A stretch of 64,000 bases of DNA from Oryzias latipes. Lineage: Eukaryota; Chordata; Actinopteri; Beloniformes; Adrianichthyidae. Under the pieces are notes generated by a model. The model made no database searches. It was not told the origin of the DNA and saw nothing but the letters and a program-made list of their open reading frames with translations. A program made the position numbers and the translations under genes. The stretch lies in the NCBI RefSeq assembly GCF_002234675.1, contig NC_019875.2, forward strand, positions 25,076,299 to 25,140,298. Reading direction: 5' to 3'. Positions 1 through 13,345 of this stretch are shown here, piece by piece (the first letter of the stretch is position 1; each line of letters opens with the position of its first letter).

Positions 1-462
1 TATTCATTATTTGCCCCAAAATCAAGTGTCACATCAGAGAAAACGACTAAAGATCCAATGAAATCCATACACTTTTTAAAGCCCCACTCTGATAAAAAAA
101 TAATGGTATTTTGGGTGTTTGGTGTATATTGATAAAATTCAGCTTAAAATTGCATTTCAGAGCATTTTTTAAATTCAAATTGTTGTGAATCTGGAGCAGA
201 TGTTTAATTGACGTTGAAAAAAGAGTTTGTTACGTAGAATATTCAGTCGGCAGACCACAACCTCCTTGCTCCACTTCATTCTGATGCATCCATTTGCAGA
301 TGACAAGATCCACGTGTTTGTCTTGGTTTTCCACATATGATCTGGCATCTGGCTCAAAAAAGTATGAATGGATAATTCCTATATTGCTCACGATTTTTTT
401 GTTGCCCCGGTAATGTTAGGTTGTGGGTGTGAGGGGCTGTAAGCTAGCTGGATAGCATGTAA
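1..462. other. AT-rich sequence, nothing recognised
   Basis: No exon, repeat family or conserved motif was recognised here. The short open frames have no recognisable protein similarity. Confidence 0.5.
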
Positions 463-725
463 ATGGTAAATGGTGTATACTTATATAGCACTTTATTGCC
501 TTTATAGAAGGCCCAAAGCGCTTTACAGTCACAGCCCCATTCACCCGTGCACATGTACACATTCACACAAGGATGGCGGCTCCGCTGCTGAACACTGGTG
601 CCAACCTATAACCACCAGGAGCAATGTGGGGTTTAGTGTCCAGTGCAAGGACACGATCGAAATGTCAACTGCTATACCTCTGGGTCACAGCCTCTCTGTA
701 AACCGAGAGCTCTCAGTTATAGGTG
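463..725. repeat. Dispersed teleost repeat
   Basis: The block opens with AAATGGTAAATGG followed by a TATATAGCACTTT stretch, then AGCGCTTTACAG. Further on it has a GGGGTTTAGTGT...CAAGGACACGATCGAAATG segment. This order is typical of a short repeat found in many copies in teleost genomes. The copy is degraded and I could not fix its ends or class. The 96-codon open frame across it is a chance frame in the repeat. Confidence 0.55.
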
Positions 726-800
726 TCGAGAAGGGGGGAAGCGGTTGCAGAAGTAGATGAAGAAATACTGTTAGAAAAAGAATGTATTTATTCACTGGGA

Positions 801-1026
801 GGTCCACAAGCTCCCTGCTCCCAGCGCTCAGCAACGGGGAGGGGAAGGATGGGTGGATTTGCTCGGCATCAACTGTCCCGCTTCCAAGAATGAACTACTG
901 CTGCTCTGCAAAAACTATGGCCTGAAAAACGACACAGGATTTTTGATTCAGGCTAAAAAAAAACAGCATCATTATGATTAAAAGACCACTGAGAACACGT
1001 TTAAAAGTGCTCCAAAATATGATGGG
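801..1026. repeat. Dispersed repeat, copy A (partner at 61,066)
   Basis: This block aligns by eye with 61,066-61,270 in the same orientation. Both begin CCACAAGCTCCCTGCTC, share GCAACGGGGAGGGGAAG about ten bases later, then share AACGACACAGG and ATTAAAAGACC in the same order. Other positions are diverged. The two copies are about 60 kb apart and show an interspersed element of unknown family. No terminal repeats or target-site duplication were seen. Confidence 0.6.
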
Positions 1027-4000
1027 AGTGGGTCTATAATGGATGTTTCCTAAACCCAGAGGAGGACACTTAACCGGCTTCGTTTCTCTCTGTGTTTTTC
1101 CCTGATGACATATCCAGAGCTTTGCTTCATCCTTTTAAAGTGATATAAATCAGGATTTGCTGACTCTGATAGACTAGAAGTAAAAAAGTATCTGCTTCTG
1201 TTTGTTGAATAATTTGGCAGTGCTTATCCTTTAAATCAGTTTCTGACTCACGCTAAATCATTAGTACTTTTGAGGCACAAATAAATAGGCTTTCCAAGCA
1301 AAGGGGGCTCTCATTTGGAGTTCACAATGTTCTGTGTGAATGAAGGAAATGAGGACTGACAGGCAGCCGCACATCCGCATGAGGTGTCATTCAGGATCTC
1401 AGCACACGTGTGCATTTGAAGAACAGAGAGGCTCATTACAAACGTGCAGCGGCTATACACTCACCTGGAGTGGCTTCAGATCACACAGCTGAGCACGAAT
1501 ATCATGCCATCACAAGCACTGAATCAAGAATTACTCTCGGTTAGGGAACAGGCGCTCAAAATTAGACCACACTTCCTAAGAATAACCTCTAAATCACACA
1601 GGGCCTTACAAGTCCAGGAATAAATGACTTGTTTGAAAGTTATAGCTTCGCGTCAGACTTTGTGTGAAATTTAGATACAAGATTTCAAGAAAGACAGACG
1701 TCCAAGTGACAGTTGACTTGCAGCAAAATCCAGAAAAAGGTGTCCTCTGTGGTTTAAAAAAGGTGGCAAGGCTGCAGAAGACTCAAGGGTGTCTAGCTCT
1801 GCACAACAAGGAAATAAAATCATAATTGTTTAGGTTAAAGTACAGAGATGCCCAGTGGACTATTGAGCTGCATTAAAACATTATCATAGTGGGCGATGGG
1901 GAGTTTTGGCATCCCGTAATCTGAGTAATGACAACGGATGCCAAGTGTGAGCAAAGGTGGAGCCAACCTGGAGACTCATCCACAGAAAAAGACATTCACA
2001 ATCAAGAAGAAACTTGCCTGTAATTAGAAAAAAAAAACTTCAAGTGCAGGTTTCCCAGCGGCATGAACCATTTTGGGCTGAATTTTATATATTTGCGGTC
2101 AGTAAAAGAACAGAGTTCAGTAAGCTGGTGGGCCAACTTAGCTCCAAAAACCCCTTTTAGATGGGAACATCAATTTTTTATACAACCAGTAATTAATTAT
2201 AGACTTTAAAACAAATTCAAAGTCACTTTTGATTTGCTTCTATGATACGTCCATATTATCTTCTGTCATGAATTTAGACTAATTTCCTTGCAGCAAGGCA
2301 GTACATATAATCATACTGCTATCCTTGTGCTTCATGATAGGGCACTTTATTTTATTTTCAAACCAAAACAGTTAAAGATTTAAATGAAACCAAACATGTA
2401 GCTCCACATGTAAAAGTCTAAATTCACAAAGGCACATAGAAACTCTATAGACTACCAATTTTTAAAGAGGTTTGGAGTTTTGTTTTTTTTCTTCTGACTC
2501 CTGTGTTCTGTCCTTGTTGTTTTAAGGTTTTTTGTTTTTTTTAATTATCAGACCAAAACACATTCATGTCTGGGACACTGTATTCCCCTTGGTGAACTGC
2601 GTGGTGCTCCCATCATGTTTTAACTTGCATCGTATTGTTTGAACAGATGGATGTGAGACCTACATGCATCTGGAAACTCTAAGAAAAGATAAAGCTTACT
2701 TCACTGTTTGTTTCTTGGTGCTTTTGTTGATTTTTTATTTTTCGTTGTGTTTTGTTGTGGTTTGAGATGCACGTTTTTATTTTTTAAACCATGCTACTGT
2801 GGAGATGTTAATGATCTCGGGGTCCCCCTTTTTTAGTGAAAAAAATGCATTTTGCAAATAAATAAAATAGCAATTGGGAGGAAATAAAATGATCTTTTCT
2901 GAGTTATATGCAAACTAATAGTTGCATTTGGGTATGTGAACCGTCTGCAAGCAGCTTGCATAATGTTTTATTCTGTTTCTATTTGATTTTTTGCGTTTTT
3001 TTAAATTGTGACAACGGAAAATTACAGGGAGCAGGGACTTGTGGGAGCCTGCAGGTCACCCTTTGTTTTGTAAGTTTTAGGACCGCCAGCAGGAGGTCAT
3101 CGGGGGAACGGGGGGAGGGGAGAACTCCTTGTAAATTTGGGAGTTACTGATTTCTGGCATCTGGCCACCGCTCAGCCACCTATTCAAGTTATGGGAGTGA
3201 AGCAGCGCTGGAAGGAACTTGGAAGAACCTTTTGCGACGGCAGCGGTTAGTGAAGTAAAGCCTCAAAGGAACACTTTGTTGATTGGAAATTTTAAAACTC
3301 TGTAGGCCCGAAGCACAAAAGAGAGGGATTGACAGCGCAAAATAGATTTCTAACAGGTTTAAATGCAGAGTGTGAATTTGTTGGGATTTCTTAAATTCCT
3401 TCTTTCATCTAATCCAGGACAGAAACCAGTTGTTTTTCTCAATATACATTAAACTAACTCGTTTTCTTTTCTGTACAACCTTTTTTAACCTGTTAAACCC
3501 CTAAAAAAACAAAACAAATATATACATATATGATCTGCCTGAAAAAGGGTGAAAAATGTAAGCTGCTGCAGCACTGTTAGAATGGTGTCACTGTGCCATC
3601 TAAAGCCGGAGGACCAATCCCAGCTCAGGTAAGCTTGAGTGACTAAGGGGTTCAAGCATCAGCCCAATCACACCACAGCACTCAGCCAATCAAGGGTTCT
3701 GGTCATTCTACACTGTTTTACGAACTGAAATTGCTGACTGTGTTCAGAGAGAGCCTTTTTATGTAAACATTCTGCTGCATACCACTCAACCCCTGCAAGA
3801 AGAGATGGAGATCTTACATTTTTAGAACATGTGTGCATGGGTAAGCAGCTCCTGAGAGCATGCATGTGAGAAGGTAAATTACATGCATGGCAAAAGGGTA
3901 AAAAGTAACCCTCACTGGTGAGTTTTGAGACTAATTCTGGGTAGAATTAAATCACAATAGATGGGTTTGTGCAGGATTTTCTGCAAAAAATCTGCACCCC

Positions 4001-5970
4001 AATTCAAATATACAGAAACTCTACTCACCAGTCCCTCAGTAATGGGATTATTTAGGCTTTTTTTTCTTCCTGTGTAGCCTTGAGACAGCCTCGTCCTTCA
4101 CTGAAATCTCCTTTTCATTTTCTGATGCAGCATTTTGCACAAGTTGCAGACAATATACCTTTCGATGTGTTTTTATAAAATCATCTTTTTGCTTTTCTTT
4201 ACGCAGTTCAAGACTTCAGTGCAGAATTCTCTTTTTCTCTGCATCTCATTGTCAATGGAAGAGCCAGTACTGGTTTGAACCAGCATGATGTGTTACACAA
4301 CAATGCAGCAAAGCTGAAGATGACATGCACAGACAGTGAAGTTGCAACCAAATGACACATACACCTTTTTTTTTGCTGTTCTGTTTGTCATTTTGTGGTC
4401 AACAGCTTAAAATGCATCACTTAAAAAAAACCAACAAGATGTAAACAAGTTCCCGGGCATTTAAGCAGCCGGATGTACAACTGTGAGTGCAGACAAGCTG
4501 ACTAGAATCTTAAAGTTGTATTTGGCTGGGGGGGCTTATTAGGCCCCATTTCATTTTTCTCTCCTTACATAACATGTACATGTGTTTTTTCCCCTCCTTT
4601 TACTCCCACTCAACACAACAACCATCAGGATCCCGCCTGTACATTCCAGTGGTTGTCATAGCAACAAGGGCAGCATCCCTCTCCATCCTTTGTCCAGTGT
4701 TTCCCCATCACTTGAGCTTCCCAGGCAGGAGGATATGGATTCTGAATGCAAATCAAACTCCTAATTTGTGCTTCAAAAGAAAAGAAAAAACAGGAGCTGC
4801 TGGATGGATGTGATGAGGCAGCTTTCAGATACCATCACTGTTATTCCCCTCATCCTGGCAAGATGCTACATCACAAAAAACAAAAATTATATGTTTTTGA
4901 AGAGAGGTCTATCCCAAAGGATGAATTGTTGTTTTCCCCATGCTTTATTGTATGTGTGGTTCAAAGATCCCAAACAGAGACTGCACTGGTGGGATGGGAC
5001 ACAGATGGTGAAAGTACTGTGTGTGCTTTTGCAGTTTACTTGTGAACCTTTGGGTTATACTGTGAATCCTGGGCACAAATGTTGCAGTTAGTGAACTTAC
5101 GTGTATATTTCTTATTTAGTGCAGTTTTAAACGTTCTTTTTTGTGTTTCAAAGAAGGGATTTTTGGACTTTTAACAAAAGTCTATGGGAAAGTCTGGGAA
5201 GTGCTTCCATAAAACACAGTGGGGGGGGGGGGGGGGGGGGAGGGGGGTGTGTTCCTGGATTTCTAAGTGGCAGCTGAAAGGAATAAACCAAAACATATCT
5301 ACAGAGCATTTTCTGGCTTCAGGGCAACTAAGCATCATCTGGCACGGGACTGAAGCAACCCTGCGCTTTGTGATTGGATACCTTGTGTTAGGCGAAGCCA
5401 ATCAGTGTGGGCTTTCAGAATGTGCTGTAAAAGTATCTGGGATATAGGGGAAAGGTCTCAGAAGAAAACTTCCAAGACCCATCCCCCTCAAGAAAGGAGA
5501 GAGCACGGGGTACATGTTTACGTCCCATAAAAATGGGACATTCTGAGGCACGTGTGAGGTATGTTGAAACCATCTCCTTCTGTGGGGAGAACAAAGACTT
5601 ATCAGTACAGTTCCAGTTTTACAGTCTGTTTTGAAAGGTGTTTTTTTTTTCTAGCTTAAAGTTTTAATAGAAAGTTTTAGTTACTGGTTTTCCTCCAAAA
5701 CAAAGTCAGGTTGTCAGCTTTACTGTCATCTCTGACAGGACTTCTGGGAACTTTGCCCTAAAGGTTTTGCTGTGCGAGAGTATAATAATCATCTCGTGAG
5801 CACACAGTTTCTAGTTACAGCCCATGAGGCTTTGAAAACAAAAAAACTAGTCAGAACAGAGCTGTTGAGCATCTAGCAAAAATCTAAACTGGTTTGAGAA
5901 GTCGGCACATGCTGCCAAATAAAAATAAAACGTAAGTTCTGTTCTGACATTTTAAGATTTTGGCTAACGG
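1027..5970. other. Intergenic sequence, no gene recognised
   Basis: Nearly 5 kb of mostly unique AT-rich DNA downstream of glul. None of the open frames (up to 107 codons) shows a recognisable domain or consistent exon structure. The only strong local structure is the poly-G run at 5,221. I see no conserved-looking block, RNA gene or mobile element that I can name. Confidence 0.45.
5221..5247. repeat. Poly-G tract
   Basis: Twenty consecutive G residues are followed by one A and six more G. Such a run can form G-quadruplex on the plus strand, and its length is prone to sequencing error. The proline-rich minus-strand open frame across it is an artefact of the run. Confidence 0.9.
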
Positions 5971-6975
5971 CAAATGCCAACTCCAGTTTGTGCAGCTTCA
6001 GCAAACGTCGGCAGTCTGTAAACACCCATGAGAAGTTAGTGCACCCAGCTTGAGGTTGAACGTCTGGGTTTGGGACACAGATTTTTTTTTCCTCAGTTAC
6101 ATGAAAATATAGCTAAAAATTGATTGAACAAAAAAATCAAATATGTAATTATTTAAGATTCTAGATTTCCACACGAGGAAAAGTAAAAAAAAAAAAAAAA
6201 AGTCCATCCAGTGTCTGCATAGTGGTCTCCGAGAATAAAAGCAACCTAACAAAGAAATCAGGAGTCGTGCAGCAAAGTTGTGATAAAATAAAAGTTTTAA
6301 ATGTATCAATAAGATCACCAAGCATAGTAAACTTGATGTTTTTTTTAACCAAATCAGATGCCTTACAGTATCATAGTTAACAAAGGATAAAACTCCTTGA
6401 GGAAAATCTACAAAAAAAGAAAAATAATGGCATTATAGACATAATCCAACACATAACTACATCTGGGTACAGACATTTATAAAGTGTACCATACAAGGTG
6501 ACCCAGTGTGTAAGAATCTGAAGACAAAAATTACAATTTGAACAAAAACAAAAAAAAGACACTTCAAAAAATGAGAGCATTAGTAACATTGACGACTCAA
6601 TGGATGAAACGTCAGGACAACACAACAGTACATGAGCTTGTCAGATTTAAGTTACACATGTTGTCCCGCCTTAGCAGCTCTACTTTGTTGTGTCCTTGTG
6701 CTTCTTTTCATTTTAGTCACACACGGACAAAGAGGAAATGATATGACACGAGCTACAAACTTGTTACAAAAAGCCCAATCCCTCCTAAACAAATACCCTG
6801 ATAAAACCAGTTCATAGCTACCAAAAATCTCATTATTGTGTCTCTTTTTGAATAGCCACATCATTAAGGTGTGAGTTCTAATTATCTCAGTGAAGGAGAC
6901 AGGAGAAGGAACCGTACCATTTAAAGAAAAGGTAAAGTTGGGAAGGCAGTGGAGATCAGTTTCTATGTTATGAAT
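5971..6975 (-). other. glul 3' flank, probably containing its 3' UTR
   Basis: This is the DNA directly downstream of the glul stop codon (TAA at 6,976-6,978, minus strand). Vertebrate glul transcripts usually carry long 3' UTRs, so much of this is probably transcribed. I see no canonical AATAAA on the minus strand. Weaker candidates are a TATAAA at 6,476-6,481 and, farther out, an ATTAAA at 5,663-5,668. The end of the transcript is therefore not fixed. Confidence 0.4.
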
Positions 6976-8628
<1,653 letters not shown>

Positions 8629-9193
8629 CTTAATTGTTATAACACACCTGAGAGTCAGAGCAGAGATGAGGTTGGAGACATGCTGTCCAGTGGATCACAT
8701 GTTGCATAACAGAGCTCGAGGTGCCGCAAAAGCACCACCATTGTTATAGGTTTAACGAACGGGGAGGGGGCGAAAAAAACTCCACATGAGGGAAAGGTCC
8801 GTCCGGTAGCAAATAGAAAGGGGGAAAAAACACCGTTAAATTGATCTACTTAGCTGTCCGTAGAAAACAAAGTACAGAGCGGCGACAAAGAACTTGAGGC
8901 GAACGCATCCTCAAGCCGACATGCTGCGTTCAGACACCGTCGTAATCGGGAATACCGACGCAGTAGCAACGTTGCATCATTTCTTTTTTCCCCCCTCAAA
9001 ATGAAATACCATAAAAAGCGACAACCTCCCAAAATCCGAGTAATTCCAGAAGTGGTGACTCAAAAAATAAAAAGTTTCGTCATAAAAACGTTAAGTAACA
9101 ATGAAGAGTTAGTCTACGAGTACGAGCGAAACGTAAATCGACTTTGGAATCCCCTCGGATGACTTAACCATAGAAGGAAAGAAGAAAAGTTAC
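8629..9193 (-). other. glul 5' UTR part of exon 2 and intron 1
   Basis: The minus strand reads CTCTCAG|GTGTG at 8,647, a good acceptor 19 nt upstream of the start codon, so exon 2 spans 8,647-8,463. The intron runs 9,193-8,648 (546 bp) and begins GTAAC. No other exon was recognised inside it. Confidence 0.75.
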
Positions 9194-9288
9194 CTGGAAA
9201 GACGAGAAAATCTATGTAAAAACTAAAGGACAGCCAGGTCCAGTGTTTGGTTCTAAGTTGGTTCGCTAGTGTTTCTCTCATTCTCCGG
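9194..9288 (-). other. glul non-coding exon 1 and likely transcription start
   Basis: On the minus strand a donor TTTCCAG|GTAAC sits at 9,194/9,193. The transcription start is inferred near 9,287 because the TATA box lies about 30 bp upstream. The exon, about 95 nt, contains one ATG at 9,281-9,279. It opens a 32-codon frame that crosses the splice junction and stops with TAA eight bases before the main ATG, out of frame with it. The start position is an inference. Confidence 0.6.
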
Positions 9289-9312
9289 TATCGACTCTCC
9301 AGTTCCAGCTCA

Positions 9313-9352
9313 TTTATAAGACCAGGAACTGGGAAGGCTCGTCTTTGATTGG
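9313..9352 (-). promoter_or_regulatory. glul core promoter: TATA box and CCAAT box
   Basis: The minus strand carries TATAAA at 9,318-9,313 and CCAAT at 9,352-9,348, about 35 bp apart. They lie directly upstream of the non-coding first exon. The spacing and order fit a TATA-type promoter. Confidence 0.75.
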
Positions 9353-9359
9353 TCGCCTG

Positions 9360-10583
9360 TTTGCCAAGCCTAGTATGGCAAGCCTATAGGGCTTGAATTC
9401 CAAATCTTCATATTCATCTGACTTTTCTCAGCATTGGACTTCTATTGAACGCCAAAAACTAATATTTCATATATAAAATATCTTGAAACAAAAAGCAATT
9501 TAGAAGGTTTCAGAAAGGAATGTTCACATAAAAGAGCTATATCCAGTTGCCACATAATTCTAAACATCACAACAATAGAAATGAAATCATTGGTACATGA
9601 TGTACCAAAATGTCTCCTGGTTCAACTTCAATTTCTGTGGTTGCTGTTTGTTTTACACAATCCCTTTCTTTAATTGATGGGTGAGGCTTTCTGAAAATTT
9701 GATGTTAAATAGATTTAGAGTTGTTCTGGAAATAAAACATTATTTACATCGTTTCCTCAAAGGTCCTAACAAATTTTGTTGAAGTGAACCCAAAGAAATG
9801 ACATGAACAACTGCCTAAATGTATATATGTTTTAAGAAGCTGTTTTCATAAATCTCTTTAGAACTTAAAATTTTAACAAATAGGGAAACAACTGAACGTT
9901 TGCACCAGTTATTTTTGGATTTAGCATTTCATATTCATTGTTTCTTTAATAGAAAATCAAAAGATGGCAAAATCTCAGAAGTGTTTTTGCACTTATAAGT
10001 GTTATAAACATATATAGCATTTGAGCTTTTGACAAGTAGTATGACAAGTTGTGTGCATACACACTGGCCAATGGTCACAGGACAACTCAGAGAATTCAGA
10101 TGAATAAAGGAAGGACAAGACAAAATGATGTCAGTGTGTCCTGTCAATGTTATGTAATTGGTCTATCCAAACCAATTTTACCAGTTCAACAAACACTGAG
10201 TTGGTCAAGTTTACACATTACACAGCTGGGAGCTGTGCGGCATTTTATCATTTGCAGAATTTCTAAAACACATTCCTCTGCAAACATTCTGACACATCTT
10301 GTTCTTTTTGTCCAGATCAGTTTTTAAAGGAGGGGGAAGGAATTTGTTTAAAACGATTATCAGTTGTACATTCCTTTTGTTTTTCCTCTTTTTGTAGTTG
10401 TACTGGGCCATCTAGTGGACAGACAACCAAAGAGCATGGGATGGTAGATTCTGTTTTAAGAGACAGTATTCCTTTGACTTATCTAATGACTATCACAATA
10501 CCGTTGCAGGACCTGATTGTAGAAAGTTGCCCCTCTTGTTGTTGTAATTTTCCAAATCAGAGTAAATTTGGATGATCAGTATT
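9360..10583. other. glul upstream sequence, nothing recognised
   Basis: AT-rich unique sequence upstream of the glul promoter. No exon, repeat or strong motif cluster was recognised. Distal control elements of glul could lie here but none can be named from sequence. Confidence 0.4.
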
Positions 10584-10751
10584 TTAACCCCTTCATGTCT
10601 TGAATTTATTTCCAATTATAGGAAAAAAATATTCTTCAGAATATTTTTCAGAACATTTTTTTCCAAATATATGCACGTTTTTTTTTGTCTGTTAATTAAG
10701 GGGATTTACGGGTACGTTGCAAGTCTGCAACATACGGCATGAAAGGGTTAA
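10584..10751. mobile_element. piggyBac-like MITE flanked by TTAA
   Basis: A 168-bp unit is bounded by TTAA at 10,584-10,587 and TTAA at 10,748-10,751. Inside these, the left end reads CCCCTTCATGTCTTG and the right end, reverse-complemented, reads CCCTTTCATGCCGTATG, giving imperfect inverted termini of about 14 bp that begin CCC. TTAA target duplication with CCC-starting termini is characteristic of piggyBac-type transposition. The interior is AT-rich and has no transposase, so it is non-autonomous. Confidence 0.65.
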
Positions 10752-11598
10752 GAGATTTCCACAGTTCTGTGGAAGTTACATCCAAGCTGCAATCAAAAAT
10801 GAATAAAAATGAATAGTTACTGTTGTTTAAAAGTAATCACTTACCTTACTACTACTATCTCAGAATTGTACCACATTACATGTCTCCTGTTTTATTTTTC
10901 AGTTACAAGCAAAGCATGATCTAAAAAAGTAAATAAACAAAAAACGTATTTTACATTTGGATTGGAGGGGTTATGGTTTAAAAAGGATAACTAGTCACAG
11001 TATTTTGTTAATAACTGGGGAAATTAAAGTACAAAAACGTTGGTCCAACTATTAGAATTACTCAGTTTAGTCTATTCTAATCAAATAAAGACTATGTTTT
11101 TTATTAAATGCAAAACAAAACTCAAATCGAGAACTTGATGCAAAAAAAAGAAAGAAGCGGAAATGTATTCACCATGGTCAAAAACCTCAGTACACACTGT
11201 AAATACAGTCAAAAGGAAATAATAAAATCTCAAAGTGATCGATCACAAGTGACTCTTGGCTGCTTCAAACAACATATTTTGGGTGGTAAATCTGTTGTAT
11301 TACAAGAGTTACTAAATGAAAAATGTATTAGCAGAGCCTCAAACTACTCAAGTAATATGTTACTCTAATAGCTTTTAGTAATCAGTAACTTTCAACATTA
11401 GATTTATGTACGTATTTTTTAATATTCATTGCCAAATCCTTAACGGCACGAAAGAAAAAGGTTCAAAAGAAAAGTAGAGATTCTCAGGGATCATTCAAAC
11501 CACCAAATTAGTTTATTAGTATATAGTGACTTAAAATTTTCTGTTTTATTTCATATTCAAATAGGTTATTCTGAAATAGTTGCTAAGTTTTAGAGAAC
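10752..11598. other. AT-rich sequence, nothing recognised
   Basis: Unique AT-rich DNA between two MITE-like elements. The 86-codon plus-strand frame at 11,108 has no recognisable similarity. Confidence 0.4.
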
Positions 11599-11965
11599 AT
11601 TTTGGTTGTGTCCGAATTCCTTCACTTCTCACTACATAGTGCACTATACAGTGTGTTCCACATAAAAAAACAGTGTGCATCGATGCCCACTAGACCGGCA
11701 AATACAGACCACAATGTATTACATCTGAACAATTTGTTCCAAAAAATGTTTGTAAATGATTTTTTTCAATAAACCATCAACATTTTTGTCTGCAGAACTC
11801 AGTGCATTTCTAAATGATCTTCACAAAACGCTCATATCAATGAGATTTTAACTTTGTGAAATCGATTACGTTAAATCCATAAAAAAAAGTAGTCAGCGTG
11901 GTGTCCGATTGTTTTTTTTTTACAGTTTCTCAGTAGTTAGGGATTAGGGTGGGACAGAGCCTCAG
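11599..11965. repeat. MITE-like dispersed repeat
   Basis: The left part reads TTGTGTCCGAATTCCTTCAC followed by ACTACATAGTGCACTAT, a start I associate with a DNA-transposon derivative common in fish. The right end (CTCAGTAGTTAGGGATTAGGGTGGGACAGAG), reversed, gives CTGTCCCACCCTAATCCC, which imperfectly mirrors the left end. No coding capacity. The class is not certain. Confidence 0.45.
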
Positions 11966-12854
11966 TCTGTTTATGGATTTGTCTTTCTTTGATGCTGTTT
12001 CTTTTTTCTTCTCCTTCTCCATACACTTCAAACTGTTTTAAACACCTAATACTGCAAACCACAGTCTCTCAGATTGTGGATTATTGGGTCTGTGAACAGT
12101 AGATTATGGGTTGGATTTTCAAGTGGTCACTATAATGTGTGATACACAACTAACAGGCATTAAAGCGATGACCTATAAAACATCAGAATGAAAAACAGAC
12201 ACCTGTCTAGACTGATGGCAGAACAAAATCCCCAAACTTCTTTGTCTTATATGGTTCAGAACATGCTGAAGCTTCAGTGCACCTCATTGTTCCTGCTGAC
12301 AGCGAGTCTCCCCGTAGCTCTTTTGAAACCATTTGAGGTTTTCAAACACCATCCTCTTCAGGAATCTGGTGGCAGTCAATGACAGTTTCCCAGGTTGATA
12401 ACAACTAAGATGCCCTAGATATGTTTGGGGTCAGTTGAGACTTTTTCTACCAATCAGCGCAAAAGTTTGTCTTCACACAACGTTGAAAAGGAAGAGTCGG
12501 CGGAGGAGTAAAAATAGAGCTGTGTTCTTTTTACTTGCAAAAAGGAAAATGTGTTTTATTTTTTAACAGGAAAGAGACTTGTTTTAATACTTTAATATTT
12601 CCAGTTTCTTATTTTAATATACTTAGTGTAATGTCTTGTTGCAATCTGAAAAGAAAGGATATAACAAATAAACAACTAAAGGAGTCCTCGAACTGATTAA
12701 CATAACAAAATTTACTTTAAACTCTTAATATATCAAAATAGTCACCTTTAATGGATGCAAGACTTAAGAATCTACCATATAAAATGAATTTCTCTCCGGA
12801 AAGATCTTTCCAAGACTCTTTCAGAAGTTCCCTGTGGGTTTACTTTCACTCTTT
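11966..12854. other. Intergenic sequence, nothing recognised
   Basis: Unique sequence without a recognised exon or element. Confidence 0.4.
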
Positions 12855-13017
12855 GGACCAGTTTCTGGTACAAGCACCATATAGGCATGGATGTACCTTA
12901 GGTTCCCGTCTTTCAGAAAACAACAACAACACTTGTTAAGATGGCAGCCACCATGCGACATACGGCACTCACACTGAGCCATTCATGCACAAAATGCAGT
13001 CTATAAACTTAAAAGGG

Positions 13018-13045
13018 ACCTACAGAATATGCATATTCTGTAGGT
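13018..13045. repeat. 28-bp perfect palindrome
   Basis: The two 14-base halves are exact reverse complements, centred on TGCA at 13,030-13,033. The bases just outside do not pair. It lies inside the long inverted repeat and may be part of that element. Confidence 0.9.
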
Positions 13046-13066
13046 ACTGAGTCAATTACCATATCA

Positions 13067-13256
13067 ATGGCGAGCAATGAACATCACCCAGTGAGGGTCC
13101 TTAGGCAAGGCCCTTATCGCCACTGCCTCCCGAGCGCAGTTTGGCTGCAGCTCACCGCTCACCCAGGGGATGGGTCAAATGCGGAGACGAATTTCCCCAT
13201 TGTGGGATCAATAAAGTACCAATTATTATTATTATTTATTATTTATTATATCACAC
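13067..13256 (+). repeat. SINE-like repeat with TTA-rich tail
   Basis: The sequence has CCTTAGGCAAGGCCCTTATC, then GAGCGCAGTTTGGCTGCAG and GGGGATGGGTCAAATGCGGA, then TTTCCCCATTGTGGGATCAA with TAAAGTACCAATTATTATT at the end. This is a widely dispersed teleost element ending in an ATT-type microsatellite tail, as non-LTR retroelements do. I cannot tell whether it is a SINE or a LINE 3' end. The 72-codon frame across it is not a gene. Confidence 0.6.
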
Positions 13257-13345
13257 ATATTTTAAAATACTGGATTATAACATAATTTACTGAAAGAGGC
13301 GATCCTAAGGTACATCCATGCCAAATATGGTGATTGCTACCAAAT

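Larger units (their letters stand above)
12875..13332. repeat. Long imperfect inverted repeat with internal insertion
   Basis: The arm at 12,875-12,920 pairs with the arm at 13,286-13,332. Each arm contains GGCATGGATGTACCTTAGG (or its complement) followed by TCTTTCAG, and roughly 41 of 47 positions match when one arm is reversed. The outward flanks also show weak similarity, so the true arms may be longer. Between the arms lie a 28-bp perfect palindrome and a SINE-like repeat with a TTA-rich tail. The layout fits a foldback or MITE-type DNA element that later received a retroelement. No transposase is present. Confidence 0.6.

Noticed and set aside
470..760. A 96-codon frame near the start of the window
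   Set aside because: It lies within a recognisable dispersed repeat.
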